A stretch of 64,000 bases of DNA from Pisolithus tinctorius (taxonomy: Eukaryota; Basidiomycota; Agaricomycetes; Boletales; Pisolithaceae), in contig JANFAH010000062.1 in assembly GCA_024663395.1 (NCBI GenBank), forward strand, positions 248,001-312,000, given 5' to 3'. The notes beneath the pieces are model-generated. The model did no database searches, was not told the DNA's origin, and saw only the letters and a list, made by a program, of their open reading frames with translations. Of the stretch, positions 1-12,124 are shown one piece after another. The first letter of the stretch is position 1, and each line of letters opens with the position of its first letter. Both the position numbers and the translations under genes were made by a program.

Positions 1-184
1 TACACGTGCACTTACATATTCTTTTTGGGAATGTTGACCTTGATTCACTTCGAATGTAGCAAGCAATTCCGCAGTAATCTAGTGATCCTCGTGCCCACTG
101 CAATGCCACTCACTGCGGAAACGAGATTTGGTCTGGTATTGGATAAGACTCAGCGGCGAGTCGCAGTGTCATGTGGTCAGAAGT

Positions 185-330
185 CCTGTGAGTTACTTTC
201 CAAAACCCAACGGTCGTAGTCAGTTGCCCAACAATGGAACCTTCAATCAAATACAACGGTTCCAATATTAATTCATATTGCAGTGAACAGTTACCAGTGA
301 GTATCTGACCTATGAGATTATCTCCACTGT
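185..330. repeat. Conserved P450 upstream block, inverted relative to the two tandem copies
   Basis: This stretch resembles the reverse complement of about 29,010-29,130 and of about 33,545-33,665. Shared pieces include the GAGTTACT start, the CAACGRTCGT core and the ATACAACGRTTC end. In all three places it lies a few hundred bases upstream of a P450 start codon. It therefore looks like duplicated 5' flank, not coding sequence, and shows that the 0.5 kb P450 and the two P450s near 27 and 32 kb share ancestry beyond their coding parts. The alignment was made by eye. Confidence 0.6.
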
Positions 331-463
331 TCGGTTGCACCAATCAATAGTTCCATAATCGTAAGGTTACCGTCGTTCCAAGTATGGTTGCTGCAGCCCG
401 AACTTGAAATGCACTTTGATATTCACCGCCGGTACCCGCTTTTGCTCTCTGGAACCTGGAGGG

Positions 464-470
464 TATAATA
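464..470 (+). promoter_or_regulatory. Probable TATA box of the first P450
   Basis: TATAATA lies about 52-58 nt upstream of the ATG at 522. The two paralogous P450s on the minus strand have a TATA-like TATATTA at almost the same distance (28,775-28,781 and 33,339-33,345). Conservation of the site across the three copies is the main support. Confidence 0.4.
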
Positions 471-521
471 CGATAACTTCAACGCTGTTGGCCCAACCAA
501 CTCTTGGTTAATGCCCAGCTC

Positions 522-2621
522 ATGGATTCCCTCTTCACGCCTTACCTCGTTGGTGGTATCTTCTCCGCTCTGGTAGTAGCATGTTCGTTCAGTTTTCTTC
601 GGCGTCCAAGCGTAAGTTGTGTACGTCTCATTATATATCAGGCATTGCTGAAGGTGTGCACTGTAACAAGCTCGGCCACATCCCGGTCGTAGGCTACTCA
701 AGTTTATTAGCATCGTACTGGTTCGGAAAGGGGCTTGAAGTCGACCATGATCGGTTTGTGCAAGAGGGATACGACAAAGTGGGGACTCTTTTGCTGTCAG
801 TATTCGCGACGTTAGTGCTGACTGCAATAACACAGTACAAGTCTGGAGTGTTTAAGGTCGCTAACTTGACTCATTGGATTGTCTGTTTGCGCCGCAACCA
901 CGTCGAGTTTGTGGCAAGGGCTCCTGAGGATCTCCTTTCGGCTGGTCAGGCAGCAGAGAACGTAAGTAGATTCCATCTTTCGAAAGTTGGTTACAATTCA
1001 AGGCAGGTCAATGCAGTTGTTGAAAATAGATTATACGTTCGGCTTGAAGATCAGCGACGACTATCATGTATCCCTTGTTCAATCGACCCTTACTCGCAAC
1101 CTTTCAGTTCTATATGGAGGTCTGAGGGACGAGATTGTTGCCGCATGCAACGAATACTTTAATGCAAAGCACGATGGTCATTCGCTGCATCATATCTAAC
1201 TGGAAGTTACTAACGGTCGTTCGATTACAGAATGGAAGTCCATCTCAGTAGTACGTGTCACTCTCCAGATTGCGAGTAGGGCAAGCAATCGGATATTTGT
1301 TGGCCTCCCTCTTTGTAAATCACTGAGTTGATGCACTGTCTGTGTGTTTTATTAACTATTTATCTCCAGGCCGTGACCCCGACTGGCTCGATTTGAATAT
1401 AAATATCCCTCATGCAATTGTGGAAGAAACAAGAATTTTGAGGTTCTTTCCTAGTTTTATGTTACCGTTAGTTTTTCTCCGTGCTCTTTCAGCATGCTTT
1501 ACTTTACATCGAAGTTAATAGAATCGCGGCAAAGTTTTTCACCAATCTCTCCGGACGGACCAGTCGGGGGGTTGCTTTACTTGGACCGGTAATTAAGGAA
1601 CGCCTGCAACATATGGAAGCAGAGGGCACCAACTGGTCTGATAAACCGGTGAGCTCCTGCATCCGTTATACCTTGGAACAGTGCTAAGATCTGGTAGAAT
1701 GATTTCTTGCAGTGGTGCTTAGATACTAAGCAGGATACTTCGCTAACTTCATTGACCCGGCGTATGATTCTTATTAATTTTGGTGGCATTCACGTTCGTT
1801 CACTTTTTTCTGGTTCTTCTTTATTGAACATTTCCACCACTACAGACAACCTCAGGCGTGCGTCCTTAAATTACCATCGAGACTGGCGCACTAACTTAAT
1901 GGTGTGCCATCTCCCCCTAGGTATTCTCCCAGGCGCTCTTAAATCTTGCAGCAAATCCTCGACATGCACAGACACTCCGAGATGAGGTCGAGATAGTTGT
2001 TAGCAAGCATGGGTGGACGAGGGAGGCTCTTTCGAAGATGCGAAAAGTCGACAGTTTTTTGAAGGAGACTTTACGTTTTGGGGGCATTTCACTTCGTGTG
2101 TATCCCTTCCCATCATTCCAACTGCTTAATTCAAACACAAATTTCCAGTGGGCCCTTTGCGACAAGCAATGAGTGACATTTCGCTCAGTGATGGAGCCTT
2201 CATCCCTCGAGGGACCCTTTTAGCCTTCCCAGCGTACGCCATACATCACGATGGCGCAATGTATGAAAACCCAGATGTGTTTGAACCATTTCGATTCGTC
2301 GACATGCAGCACGGAGAGTCTGAAGGTTCTGGGCATCAGATGGTCACTCTATCTCCTGGTCTGTTGACATTTGGCTTGGGAAAACACGCATGGTGAGCGC
2401 GAAATTTGACAGTTGAGATTCTCTCTTTCTCATGCATGTTACTCTGTAGCCCTGGTCGGTTTTTTGCGGCTACTGTGCTCAAAACTATGTTAGCCCACGT
2501 TGTCTTGTCGTATGATGTCAGGCGGGAAAGTGATGAATCTGTTCCAAGCACCCTGCGCGTGGGGGATGCTGTGGTGACCAACCCGCTGGCTAAGGTCATG
2601 ATCCGGGAAAGGGTCAATTGA
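522..2621 (+). CDS. Cytochrome P450 monooxygenase, ent-kaurene-oxidase-like fungal clade
   Basis: Heme-thiolate monooxygenase, expected to be anchored in the ER membrane by its N-terminus and to need a P450 reductase. The ATG at 522 opens directly into a hydrophobic anchor (MDSLFTPYLVGG, then a run of A/V/L), so it was preferred to the upstream in-frame TTG. About ten short introns are needed. Visible motifs, in order: SHxxL-type N-terminal segment PVVGYSSLL; I-helix region INFGGIHVRS; K-helix ExxR in KETLRF; FEPFRF in the PERF region; heme loop FGLGKHAC-PGRFFA. The heme cysteine codon is split by an intron (TG at the end of one exon, C at the start of the next). It ends ...VMIRERVN. I see no frameshift, unlike in the two tandem paralogues, so this is the best candidate for a functional copy. 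The substrate is unknown; the clade name rests on overall resemblance only. Confidence 0.85.
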
Positions 2622-2699
2622 GTGCCATTCACCTGGGCGCAAAGATTGTTGGTTAACTTGTTGTCATATGTATTGTTGTATTTCAGCTCGCTTTGGTGC

Positions 2700-2840
2700 T
2701 TCCCTCGCTGTTTTCAAGCTTCGCCTTACACTCCGAATTTACTTTTCTCCAAGACTGTAGTACCAGGGTTTCAGAGATGTTCTATACTTCATGCTTCGGG
2801 AGGATATGTGCAATGTACCACGATGTACCATATCCAACGA
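2700..2840 (+). repeat. Dispersed repeat, copy 1 (partner at 13.77-13.88 kb)
   Basis: This segment and 13,765-13,882 are alike at roughly four bases in five by eye. In the same relative frame both read as a peptide of the form LYQxFRDVLxFMxxEDxCN. Copy 1 sits just after the P450 stop; copy 2 abuts the broken end of the EXO70 remnant. It may be a fragment of another gene or of a transposon. I do not recognise it. Confidence 0.45.
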
Positions 2841-4781
2841 AATTCTGTGCAGATAGCGATCGTTGTTAGATAGGTGGTTTATCCATGACTGCGTCAGGTT
2901 TTTGGTGAAGTAGGCAGCTGATCGGTCCTGCTACGTGTCAACGCCCTGTAAGCGACTTGAATACTCCGGTGCTTCGTCTCAGGGCTGGCGACATGGAAGA
3001 GAATGTCATCTCAGACTGACGATAACTATGAAACGTACGATAGTCACCATTGACGACTGGGGGAAATTTTCTTGCAGGAGCTGTTTTGAATCCGAGGCTG
3101 GTAAGAGACGGTCAAATAGTATGTCGCAGACAAAATGGATTTGGGGGTTTCATGAATCCGACTCAGGATTAGAGGCCTCTCCTTCGTCTGAAACAGACCC
3201 CTGCAATGATGACATCGACGTTAATGAGTCCGACTGCGCTGGACTCAACGGACCGATGCCTACTTTAGAATCCGCCCTAATGAAGCGAGATTTTCGACAG
3301 AAAGGATGTTAGAGCCTTTGAACTTGAATGTCAACGTACTCTCCCGATTATGATTTGGTAAGAGGGGTTGCAGCTTCGGTGTCATTGCAGCCTTTTTCCG
3401 GTGACCAAAACAACACCCATTCGAGAAAAGATACTCGACAATTGTGACCATTGTCTTCGCTTTCCACGGTATTGCGTTGCGTCAGTGGCCAACCCAACCG
3501 TTCACCACGCAGCCTCTCTCAACCACGACTTCATCTCCCTGACTTCGATTCACTGCTTCAGTATCTCTTTGTAACTCTCTATTCCCGACACTCGAGTATT
3601 GAATGAGACCGAACTAGAAAGCAGTGTGTGACGAACGAGGAGCCCTAACCGAACGACGGCTGTGATCCCAAACACTCGGGCGAAGAAAATATCGCATTCT
3701 TCTTGGCCCGACGTCCAGCCTTGCTTTTTTTGTTGAATCATTTACAAGAGAGACGACTTGTGAGCACGTAACGGTGTTTATCCTCAAGAGAAGCTGTAAT
3801 AGTAAGGATATTGTACCAAAACTCATCCACATAGATGGACGGTGACACACGTACCTCTGTCAAAGCGACGCCGACACCCGGTCTGCTGCTTTCTCTCGGG
3901 CTTGCAGGACCTCTTTCAAGCCTACGTATCGAGTAGCTCGCATCCAGGGAGTCGAGTAGTCGAGTGCACTGCCGCCGCCTCGGTGGCTGAACGTTCCTGT
4001 CGAGGAACATGGTTTATCTGAAGCTGTTTGAGTGCACTGATGAGCTAGACGGGTGCGTCGATGTGCTCTTGTTTTGAGGCTGACAATGACAAGTCCCAGA
4101 AAAGCGGTAGTGTCGTAACGTCGCGTTTCGTGTCCTATCTTTATTATACCAAAAGCCCTTTGGGCGATGCTGTACCAGTCCAAAGACGTCCATGAAAAAC
4201 TGCGTGTACAGACATTGCTGACGCTGTCTACAGGGGTGTGTGTGGGGATATGGGGTCCTGTGCATTTGGACGGAGCCACATGCCGATTCGTATGCTAAGT
4301 CCATTGACTACTGGAAAGAGGAGCGGAATTCCTACGAGAGATTTCAGTATCCATAAGAAACAATCCTGCATCGATATTACTACGTTAGAATAACTTGCAA
4401 AGCACAATATTGCTGCTTGATCTTCAGCACATGTTGGTTTGTGTCACGGTGTAGCGTTGACAGAATACTTACGTAAGTATGGCTGGAACGGTAGCCTTCC
4501 AGACCGGTCGGTTACCTCGGACCGGCGCCAAACCTAGGACCCTGCGGGAACACAACCGACACGAATGACAGTGCTATGGGCGCTTCCCCCTCGCCAGCGC
4601 CCTTAGCGTTGGTTAATCGTTGCTTTGCTTTCTTCCCAAGTTGGGTCTCTTTCGAGCGGCCGGTTCTTTTCTCATTCGCACGAGTGACGAGCATTGTGGT
4701 ATGTGCCAGCCGTCTCACCGTTCACTGTTCTCGGTCATGACCGTTTCTTAGCTTGGGCTTTCGTAACCTGCGTAGTGAACG
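2841..4781. other. Intergenic stretch without a recognised gene
   Basis: A 125-codon open frame at 2,935-3,312 (+) has an acidic, serine-rich C-terminal half, but it has no ATG at its left end, no recognisable domain and no paralogue in the window, so I do not call it a gene. The rest has only short frames on both strands. The last few hundred bases should hold the promoter of the HET gene starting at 4,782. Confidence 0.5.
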
Positions 4782-7700
4782 ATGCGCTTAATCATCGTAG
4801 ATGCGTTCCTGGAGAGAGAGAGGCAAATCCAAAATGGAACGGTCGAAGCTCAACTGGAGGTTTTCGAGCAATATAGGGTCCCTCGAGTGGACTACTGCAT
4901 ATTATCCCATCGCTGGACGAATAACGAAGTAACCTACGAAGAGATGAGGAGACTCACAAGAATGGATAATAGAGACGAAATACGAAGCCGGGCCGGTTAT
5001 CGAAAGGTCCTGAGGAGCTGCGAACAGGCCAGACACGACGGTTTTAGATTGCTGTGGGTCGATACGTGTTGTGTCGACTTGTTGAACAGCCCAGAGATGT
5101 CCGATGCCATAAATTCTATGTTCCAGTGGTACCGGAAGTCGAAGCAATGCTATGCTTACCTCCACGATGTTTCTGTCTTTCCCACCAGACCAAACAACGA
5201 GTTGTTCGGAAGGTTCAACGGGTGGCCGGAGTGGTTCTCGAGGGGCTGGACGCTGCAGGAGTTGGTGGCCCCAGAGGACCTCCAGTTCTTCAACAAAGAT
5301 TGGAAGTGGATCGGCGACAAGCGAAGTTTGGCACCCAAGCTGACGGAAATCACGAAAGTCCCCTTACGCGTTTTGAGGGATGGACTATCTTCATACCGTC
5401 CTAGTGTCGCTCAAGTTATATCCTGGGCTGCTGACAGGAGTACTACACGTGCCGAAGACCGAGCATACTCACTGTTGGGTTTATTAGGTGTTAGCATGCC
5501 GACATTATATGGGGAGGAGAAGGGTGCATTCCTTCGCCTACAACTAGAGATCATGCGGATCTCAAACGACCAGAGCATCTTTGCCTGGAAGGACAGCGCG
5601 ACATGTGATGCTCGCTGGTCCAACGGTGTGTTAGCTGACGATCCGAGCTGTTTCAGGGATTGTCACAACGTCATCAAGATGGAACCAAAGGAGTTTTACA
5701 AGGGGCTTTTACTTTTGTGGGAGTCAGATGCAAAAGAACTCGTCACCAGTCAAGATGATGATGGAATTCCTACGTTCACCGTCACCAATGGGGCGATCCA
5801 GATACGTCTTCCCCTTTTACCCTATTATGGCTGTCCGTCGGTCTTCCTGGCGGCATTGGCATGTCGTAGGGAAAATGATTCACTACCGATGACTATTGGA
5901 TTGGCAAGCTTCGGATCCAACTATTATAGGTACTCCGGTGCAACTGGTCCTCTACCATTATTTCCCCAGTACCGGCAACTCTATCTTGCGTATCGAGACG
6001 AAAAGCTTCAGGACATCACATTCAAACTCGACGACAGGACGGTCCCATATTATGGTTTCACTTCCCGTGATGTGTTCCCAGGCGAGCTGTCACTCATAGG
6101 CGATTCCCTCACGCTGTCGAACACTAGTCCTCTTGCGATAGTAAGCTATGCTAACAGCACCCTCAATGCTTCCTTCGCTGTTGCATTCGGCTACTCTTTT
6201 GGCCAGGACTGGGTTCACGTCATTTGCGACGAACAAAGGGTTGATGTAGAGAAGGTGCATCGCAGAGTGTGGAATGCAGGTGCAGAATATGCCCGTGTTA
6301 TGGCTGAAGTACGCTTTGGTGAGAGAGGCCGGCCTTACTTTGTCAAACATGAGCCACTCCCTCGTACCATTTGGACTGTGAGAGTTATCTGTGGAGGATT
6401 CGAGGATTCGAGCGATCGTAGAGTTACAATCGATGTTGTCCCACTCCCAGGAGGTCATTGGAAGACGCACGGGTGGGAGCCTGTATATGTAAGTGCATCT
6501 CCGCTCACATTATGTTATGAACGAGGCACGTACTGATTTGCTGCATCTAGGACATCGAAGATAATAGCCACACGCCCTGTCTCATGAAAAAGACTTCTTG
6601 GATTGGTGGCCGCTTTGACAGCCATACACTACTGGTGGACTCGATGCCCAAGGTGTTCGACCTCGCTCATGCTTTGCAAGTGGTTAAGGTGAATTATAGC
6701 GCATATACTCTAGTTTCATGAGCCTAATGGATATAGTTGGGCGACTATGGCACTATCGCCTCCGACGCCAGTGGCATGGGCCACTTTGAATTACGAGGCA
6801 ACATTTTCGATGATTTAAAGTCACACGCCCATGAGCTTGGCATAGATCCGGATGATCCAGGCCTCATGCCCGTGGTGCACACGGTTCATGGTCCTCACGA
6901 AGGCAGCGGGGACACGACAAGTGATGATGTGACGACCGAGCTCACTAGTTTTGACGGGGTAAATGCCGGGTTAACTCTGCGTCAGCCAAGAAGTCTCTCA
7001 CTCCCGAACACTCAACCTATCCTTATATTACTGAAAGAGTTGTCTACTCGGATCAGGAACTACTCACTAGTGACGACGGTTGTGCAGTGTTCATCATGCT
7101 ACCCCACCGACGGCTTCAAACTACGGATCAACTCAGCAGTGCCGCCGTACCCCAAATTCTGGCAGAATTGTAAGTTTTCTGTCAGTGTCCATTCGCTGAT
7201 TCTTACTTCTTGGATCAGATACCACATCGGATCTTTATAATGTCTCCAATAATCTGTATGCCATTACTCCCTTATATACTGTCTCCGATCCCTGGGTTTG
7301 GTATAGATGTGGGTTAGACGCGGAGGTGGTAGAAGAATACCGAAGAATCAGGTAGGTTTGTCATTCAATCGCGCGGTTAATGTTACATCCTTCGGTATTT
7401 AGAGAACAGTTCGGCATCATACAAGGCCACCTGCCTCGTCATCGGGAGGATCCGAAGGAACCGGCATTCAAATTCTTGAAGGATATGTTTGGTGTTGAGC
7501 ATTTGAAATGTGTCGTAAGTACTTTTCTTGTCCAGACATCTACCTGCACGTGGGTTGAGAAACGACCAGGTCGGCGACATAACCTTCTTTGAGCGGCTCG
7601 CCTCATCTTTGAGTATGAGTAGTACAAGAAGCTCAGAGGGTGGGATTGAGCTGTTAAGTCATGTCTGTCTTTGACATATATGGTCGTAGGGAACACGCCC

Positions 7701-8780
7701 GGTGCACCGAAGGCCTGCGTTGAGCAATTAGTGATAATGTTACTTCGAGCTATGAAAGGGGTCACGCATGCGTTCCAGATGCGCCAGTCATCAAGGGTGG
7801 TGGAGATGATGCATGTGACATATCCAATCATGACAACGCTTGGTGTCGAGGTAAATGGCCGAGCTGCTATCGTTAGAAATCCACGTTCTTATGCTTTTGA
7901 GTAGTTCCTTGCTGATATCAGTACTGCATTCCTCGGAGCAAAGGACGTGCTTGACGACATCAAATTGTAAGTGGTTTGGGCTACTATTTGCCGATTGCAC
8001 GATTTGATGTGCCGCAGTACAGATGGGCAAAAAAGAAAGAGTTGTGAAGCTAACGATTCCAGGTGAGCACGGATACTGAAAACACTGTCTGAGAAGAGCT
8101 ATAAGTATGCATAGCATCCAATCACTGGTGGACGAGGTGGTGGCTTTGCAAACGCAATATCATAAATCAAAGGATGACGATGAACGACTGGCTCTGGAAC
8201 AAGATATCGTCGGCACGGTACGACGATGTTGATGATGTTAATAGCATAGGTGACATTCTTTTACAGATCTTACTCGTTTGTCATTATGGAATATCTCTGG
8301 AGATCCAGCAAACAATCAGGCAGGAAAGCCCCCCTCCTCACTTCGTCCTTTCAATTGTACCTGATGCAAAGCAGGTTATAGATGGCATTTTGAGATATGA
8401 CACAACAGACATGTCGGCGAATTTGCCAGAAAGGAAAGAACGTGTCAATGTAAGCCTTTTCTTCGCCTGATAGACCATAAACCCCACTGAGCCCACATCG
8501 TCCGTACCAGTGTTTGCATTTCGTTGGAGAAATCTTCGAGGACGCATTTTCTGACGCGCCGCCTGATAACCACTTTCATCTACGATGGTGTGTACGCCGT
8601 GAACGATTTAGTCTGAGGTCATTATACAAAGCAATAATTTGTATCCGTTTTCTAACCAGGCCCATGGCCAACACCAAAGCAAGGATATCGATGCACAAGC
8701 TCTACCTTGCCACTCGTGCTGGATGGAAAGTCGGAGGGGCTGGTAGTATCCAACCTGATTGGCAAGGCTCCTCTGGATGA
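4782..8780 (+). CDS. HET-domain protein 1 with long multi-exon C-terminal module
   Basis: A heterokaryon-incompatibility (HET) protein; the family triggers cell death when genetically different hyphae fuse. The first exon (584 open codons) starts MRLIIVDAF, matching the other two HET genes. It carries the HET blocks YCILSHRW, LLWVDTCCVD, WPEWFSRGWTLQEL and WAADRSTTRAEDRAYSLLGL over roughly residues 35-240. After the donor near 6,488 a tail of about ten small exons can be spliced without a break: LGDYG at about 6,738; LRQPRSLSLPNTQP; FLKDMFGVEHLKC near 7,490; VGDITFFERLAS near 7,575; a charged helix DDDERLALEQDIVG near 8,200; and HFVGEIFEDAF near 8,520. This is the only copy whose tail stays open. 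In the last exon the stop used by the third copy is missing, so the frame runs on about 65 codons to 8,780. The end is the least certain part. The gene is convergent with HET-domain gene 2. Confidence 0.85.
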
Positions 8781-9103
8781 TATGTGAGTATTTCATGTAC
8801 CAAGAACTTGATTTCACTGCGACCAGGAACTGTACGTAGCATTCATTAAAATAGTACCGCCACGCAAGTACAGTATTTTCCAATATTACTACAATACTAT
8901 CAAAGCATCCACTACACACGTACTGTTGCGTTGTTTCGTGATCGCCTTCCTAATTTAGCCGCCCAACCGAGTCCGGCCAAGATCTTGTACCAGCCTCGTC
9001 CAGATACATTTTGTGTTTCGACGTTCCTGCTTTCGCATCTGCAAGGGCTCTGCGTTGCGGGCGGGGTCGCGTCAGTCTTCCATATTGATGGCAAAACACA
9101 AGG

Positions 9104-12100
9104 TCATAGCACATACCGCCGAAAATGAGCCTGGCTATCGTCTGGGACATCGACAAGGATATCTCGCAAGACTTTTGCAATTTTACGCACGTGCTGGCAA
9201 AGAGTCAAATTGGTTCAGGAACCGTATACAACTCTGTGCATATTGGAGATCGTCACTTACACGTGTAGCGGTTCCAGTGCGCTGCAAGCCTATCTTGTCC
9301 GTAGTTTTCGTGTCGTTACACAACAGGGATTCCACAACCTAGTGGGGATCAGATGGCATCAACGAGAATGGCATAATGTAAACTTTCCATTGCGGTCGCT
9401 TGCCTGACTTCAAAAGAGATTCCACGCTCGCACGTCAGTAAGATCTACCCATATACACTGTCGGTGAAAGTGATGATGCGATTGCATTGGTACAAACCTT
9501 TCCCACAATATCTTCCTCCAGTGCTCGCCGTTCTCCGTCGTCGCTCGCTTTGCGATGTTCTTCTTCCAATATGTTTATTTCTTGCACCATATTGCATATA
9601 TAGCGGGTACTTTGAAGGGTAAGACAGCAACTAACCTCGGTGACTGACCATACTCACTTATCGTTCCATTTGTCATATTCGTCCCTTTGATGACTGAGGT
9701 AATATCGTAAACTGCAGAGCTCACGAAAGAGTACCAAGCACGCACAATGTATCCCACAAATCATTTGTGTTCAGGAGGGCAGAAGTAACATCTTCGATAA
9801 ACTACTCATCCCGGTAACTGGGTGTGCAGAGACCTGAAAGCTGATAAGAATACGTACCGCAAAACCAAGGGTGTTCACTATTGGATGTACTTTTCGAACC
9901 ACCAAAGCCACTGATTCACTGACGAACAACTGGCTTATGTAGTGTTCCCGGCGTCTTGTTGACCCCCGGGTACTTTCTGACACTACATAGTAAGTTCACA
10001 TGTAAGGGACGTTCCATTAGACCCTTACCAGCTCCCGAAAATGATGCCAAGCGCTCAAAAAAAGTTATGTTGCCAACCTGGCATGCTTCAACTGAGCAAA
10101 CCGCCACGGTGGTCAAGGAGAACGATGCATACAAGATCTTTGAGATGCCTGATGCCGAACACATCCATGAAAGGCTTGATCGCAACCTCCTTCCGATCTT
10201 TCGGGGACTTGTGACATATTGCATGGAAGGAATCCCTGAAATCCGCAAGGAAATATCGTAATATATAGAACCATAGATCAGCCTACCTTAACCTGCTAAA
10301 TTCCGACCTCGTTGCTGTGTCCATGTTGTGTGAACAACAAACTCGGAGATTGGCCGCAGTATGTAACAGGGCAACAGGCGTAACGGGATGTGGATTTGTC
10401 AAAGTCCATCCTGGCCTTCCTCCGCAACAGCCTGCACATTGAACAACGTCGATACTTACTTTGCAATTGCCTGACCTGCCCCGGGCGCCATAGACTACAT
10501 TTACAGCCCAGATAGATTTTGGGAGATGGCCGTGCTTCGTGTAGTATGGCTCACCCTCCTTCCCGAAGTGTACCTCAGCCATGCGCTGAGCATAGGCAGC
10601 ACCTGAGTTGCGCATTCGTTCGTCCACCTTCTTGGCGAAATGGTCTGCCGAGGGCACATTTTGTTGCTCGCATACAACATGCACCCACTCCTGGCCAAAG
10701 CAGTAGCCAAATGCAATTGCAAAGTAAACTTTGGCACTACTGTCTGCGTAAACAACAGTGGCAAGTGGATTGGTGGTCGATAGTGCTATGCAATATGAGT
10801 TGGGCAAAACCACGTCTGTTATCGGAGGGAAGATGCCACAGAGAGAAAAACCAGAGACCGCGCTGTCATCTACCTCAAATGTAAAGTCGTGACGCGCGTC
10901 ATCTCGACAAGCAAGGTAAAGTTGTTGGTACTCTGGAAGTGGCTGTGGCCTTCCAATTGCGCCGATGTATCTGTAGTAGTTGGATCCGAAGGAGGCCAGG
11001 TCAATGGTCATTGGCATCATGCTGTCCCCCTTGCGGCATGCCAATGCTGCTTGGAAGACCGAAGGACAGCCATAATACGGCACAACTGGAAGCCACATCT
11101 GAATTCCCGCGTTGGCTATGGTGAACACATGGAGCCCCTGGTCGTCTGGTATGGGAACTGGCATGTTGGTTACTGCCGACAGCGACGAAGACCAAACCGA
11201 GAGCATCTTGCGATTGAATTCCTTCGGTTCTATCTCGACGACGTCATGGCAATCCTTAAAGAGACCCAGGTCGTCAGCGAGGACGCTGCTGGTACGCCGC
11301 GTCTTTCCCTCTGGATCCCAAGCGAAGATGGTCTGGTCGTTCGATGTGCGGATGACCTCAAGCTGTAAGCGTTGAAAAGCTTTCTTTCCCTCTCCATATA
11401 ACATCGGCATGTTGACGTCTAATAGACCCATCAATGAATATGCTCGGTCCTCGACGCGTGTCGTCCTCCTATCGGCAGCCCACGACATAACTTGGGCAAC
11501 ACTAGGACGGTACGAAGACAAACCATCCCTCAAGACGCTGGACGGGACTCTTGTGATCTCCTCTAATTCGGATGCCAAGGTTTGTTTATCACCGATGCAC
11601 TTCCAATCTTTGTTGAAGAATTGAAGGTCTTTCGGCGCGATCAACTCTTGCAGCGTCCAGCCCCGCGAGAACCACTCTGGCCAGCCATTGAACCCTTTGA
11701 ACTTCTCGTCGTCACGTTTGGTCGGAAAGAAGGTAGTATCGTGAAGGTAGGTATAACATCGCCCCGAGTTCTTGTACCAATGGTACATAGAATTAATCGT
11801 TTCGGACAGCTCCGAGCTGCTCTGCTTGTCGATACAGCACGTGTCGACCCACAGCCATTTAAAACCATCGTTTTTCGTTTGCTCGCAGGTCCTAAGGATC
11901 TTGTGATAACCGTCCCGCCTTCGTATTTCGCGTCTATTGCCCATATTTGCGAGCTCCACCATCTCTTGGTAGCACACCTCGTTGCCCCAGCGGTGTGATA
12001 ATATGCAGTAGTCTTTGTTCATGTCATCACGTTCCACAAAAACTGTGAGGTTAGGTTTGCCCCATAACCAAGTTTGAAATTGCTTCTCCCTCTCCAGGAA

Positions 12101-12124
12101 CGCGTCCACGTCGATCAAACGCAT
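9104..12124 (-). CDS. HET-domain protein 2, internally deleted and with a damaged 3' end
   Basis: The first exon (12,124 down to about 10,287) starts MRLIDVDAF and holds intact HET blocks: YCILSHRWGNE, WLWVDTCCIDK, WPEWFSRGWTLQEL and WAADRRTTRVEDRAYSLMGL. After CAGCCGGRPGW it departs from its paralogues and runs straight into a segment ending SRLR, which matches the exon ending RRIR (gene 1) and KEIR (gene 3). The LGDYG and LRQP exons are therefore missing. The tail then continues through an intron at 10,236-10,286: FMDVFGIRHLKDL, VGNITFFERLAS near 10,077, VHPIVNTLGFA, and DDGERRALEEDIVGK near 9,520. Near 9,350 a TAG replaces the CAG of gene 1, with a frame change just before it. The last exon (HVRKIAKVLRDIL) still ends in TGA at 9,104. 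A shortened HET protein is likely; the full tail is probably not made. Confidence 0.75.

Noticed and set aside
9956..10261. 101-codon frame (+) that looks coding
   Set aside because: It is antisense to tail exons of HET gene 2 (FMDVFGIRHLKDL, VGNITFFERLAS), which have paralogues in two other genes.
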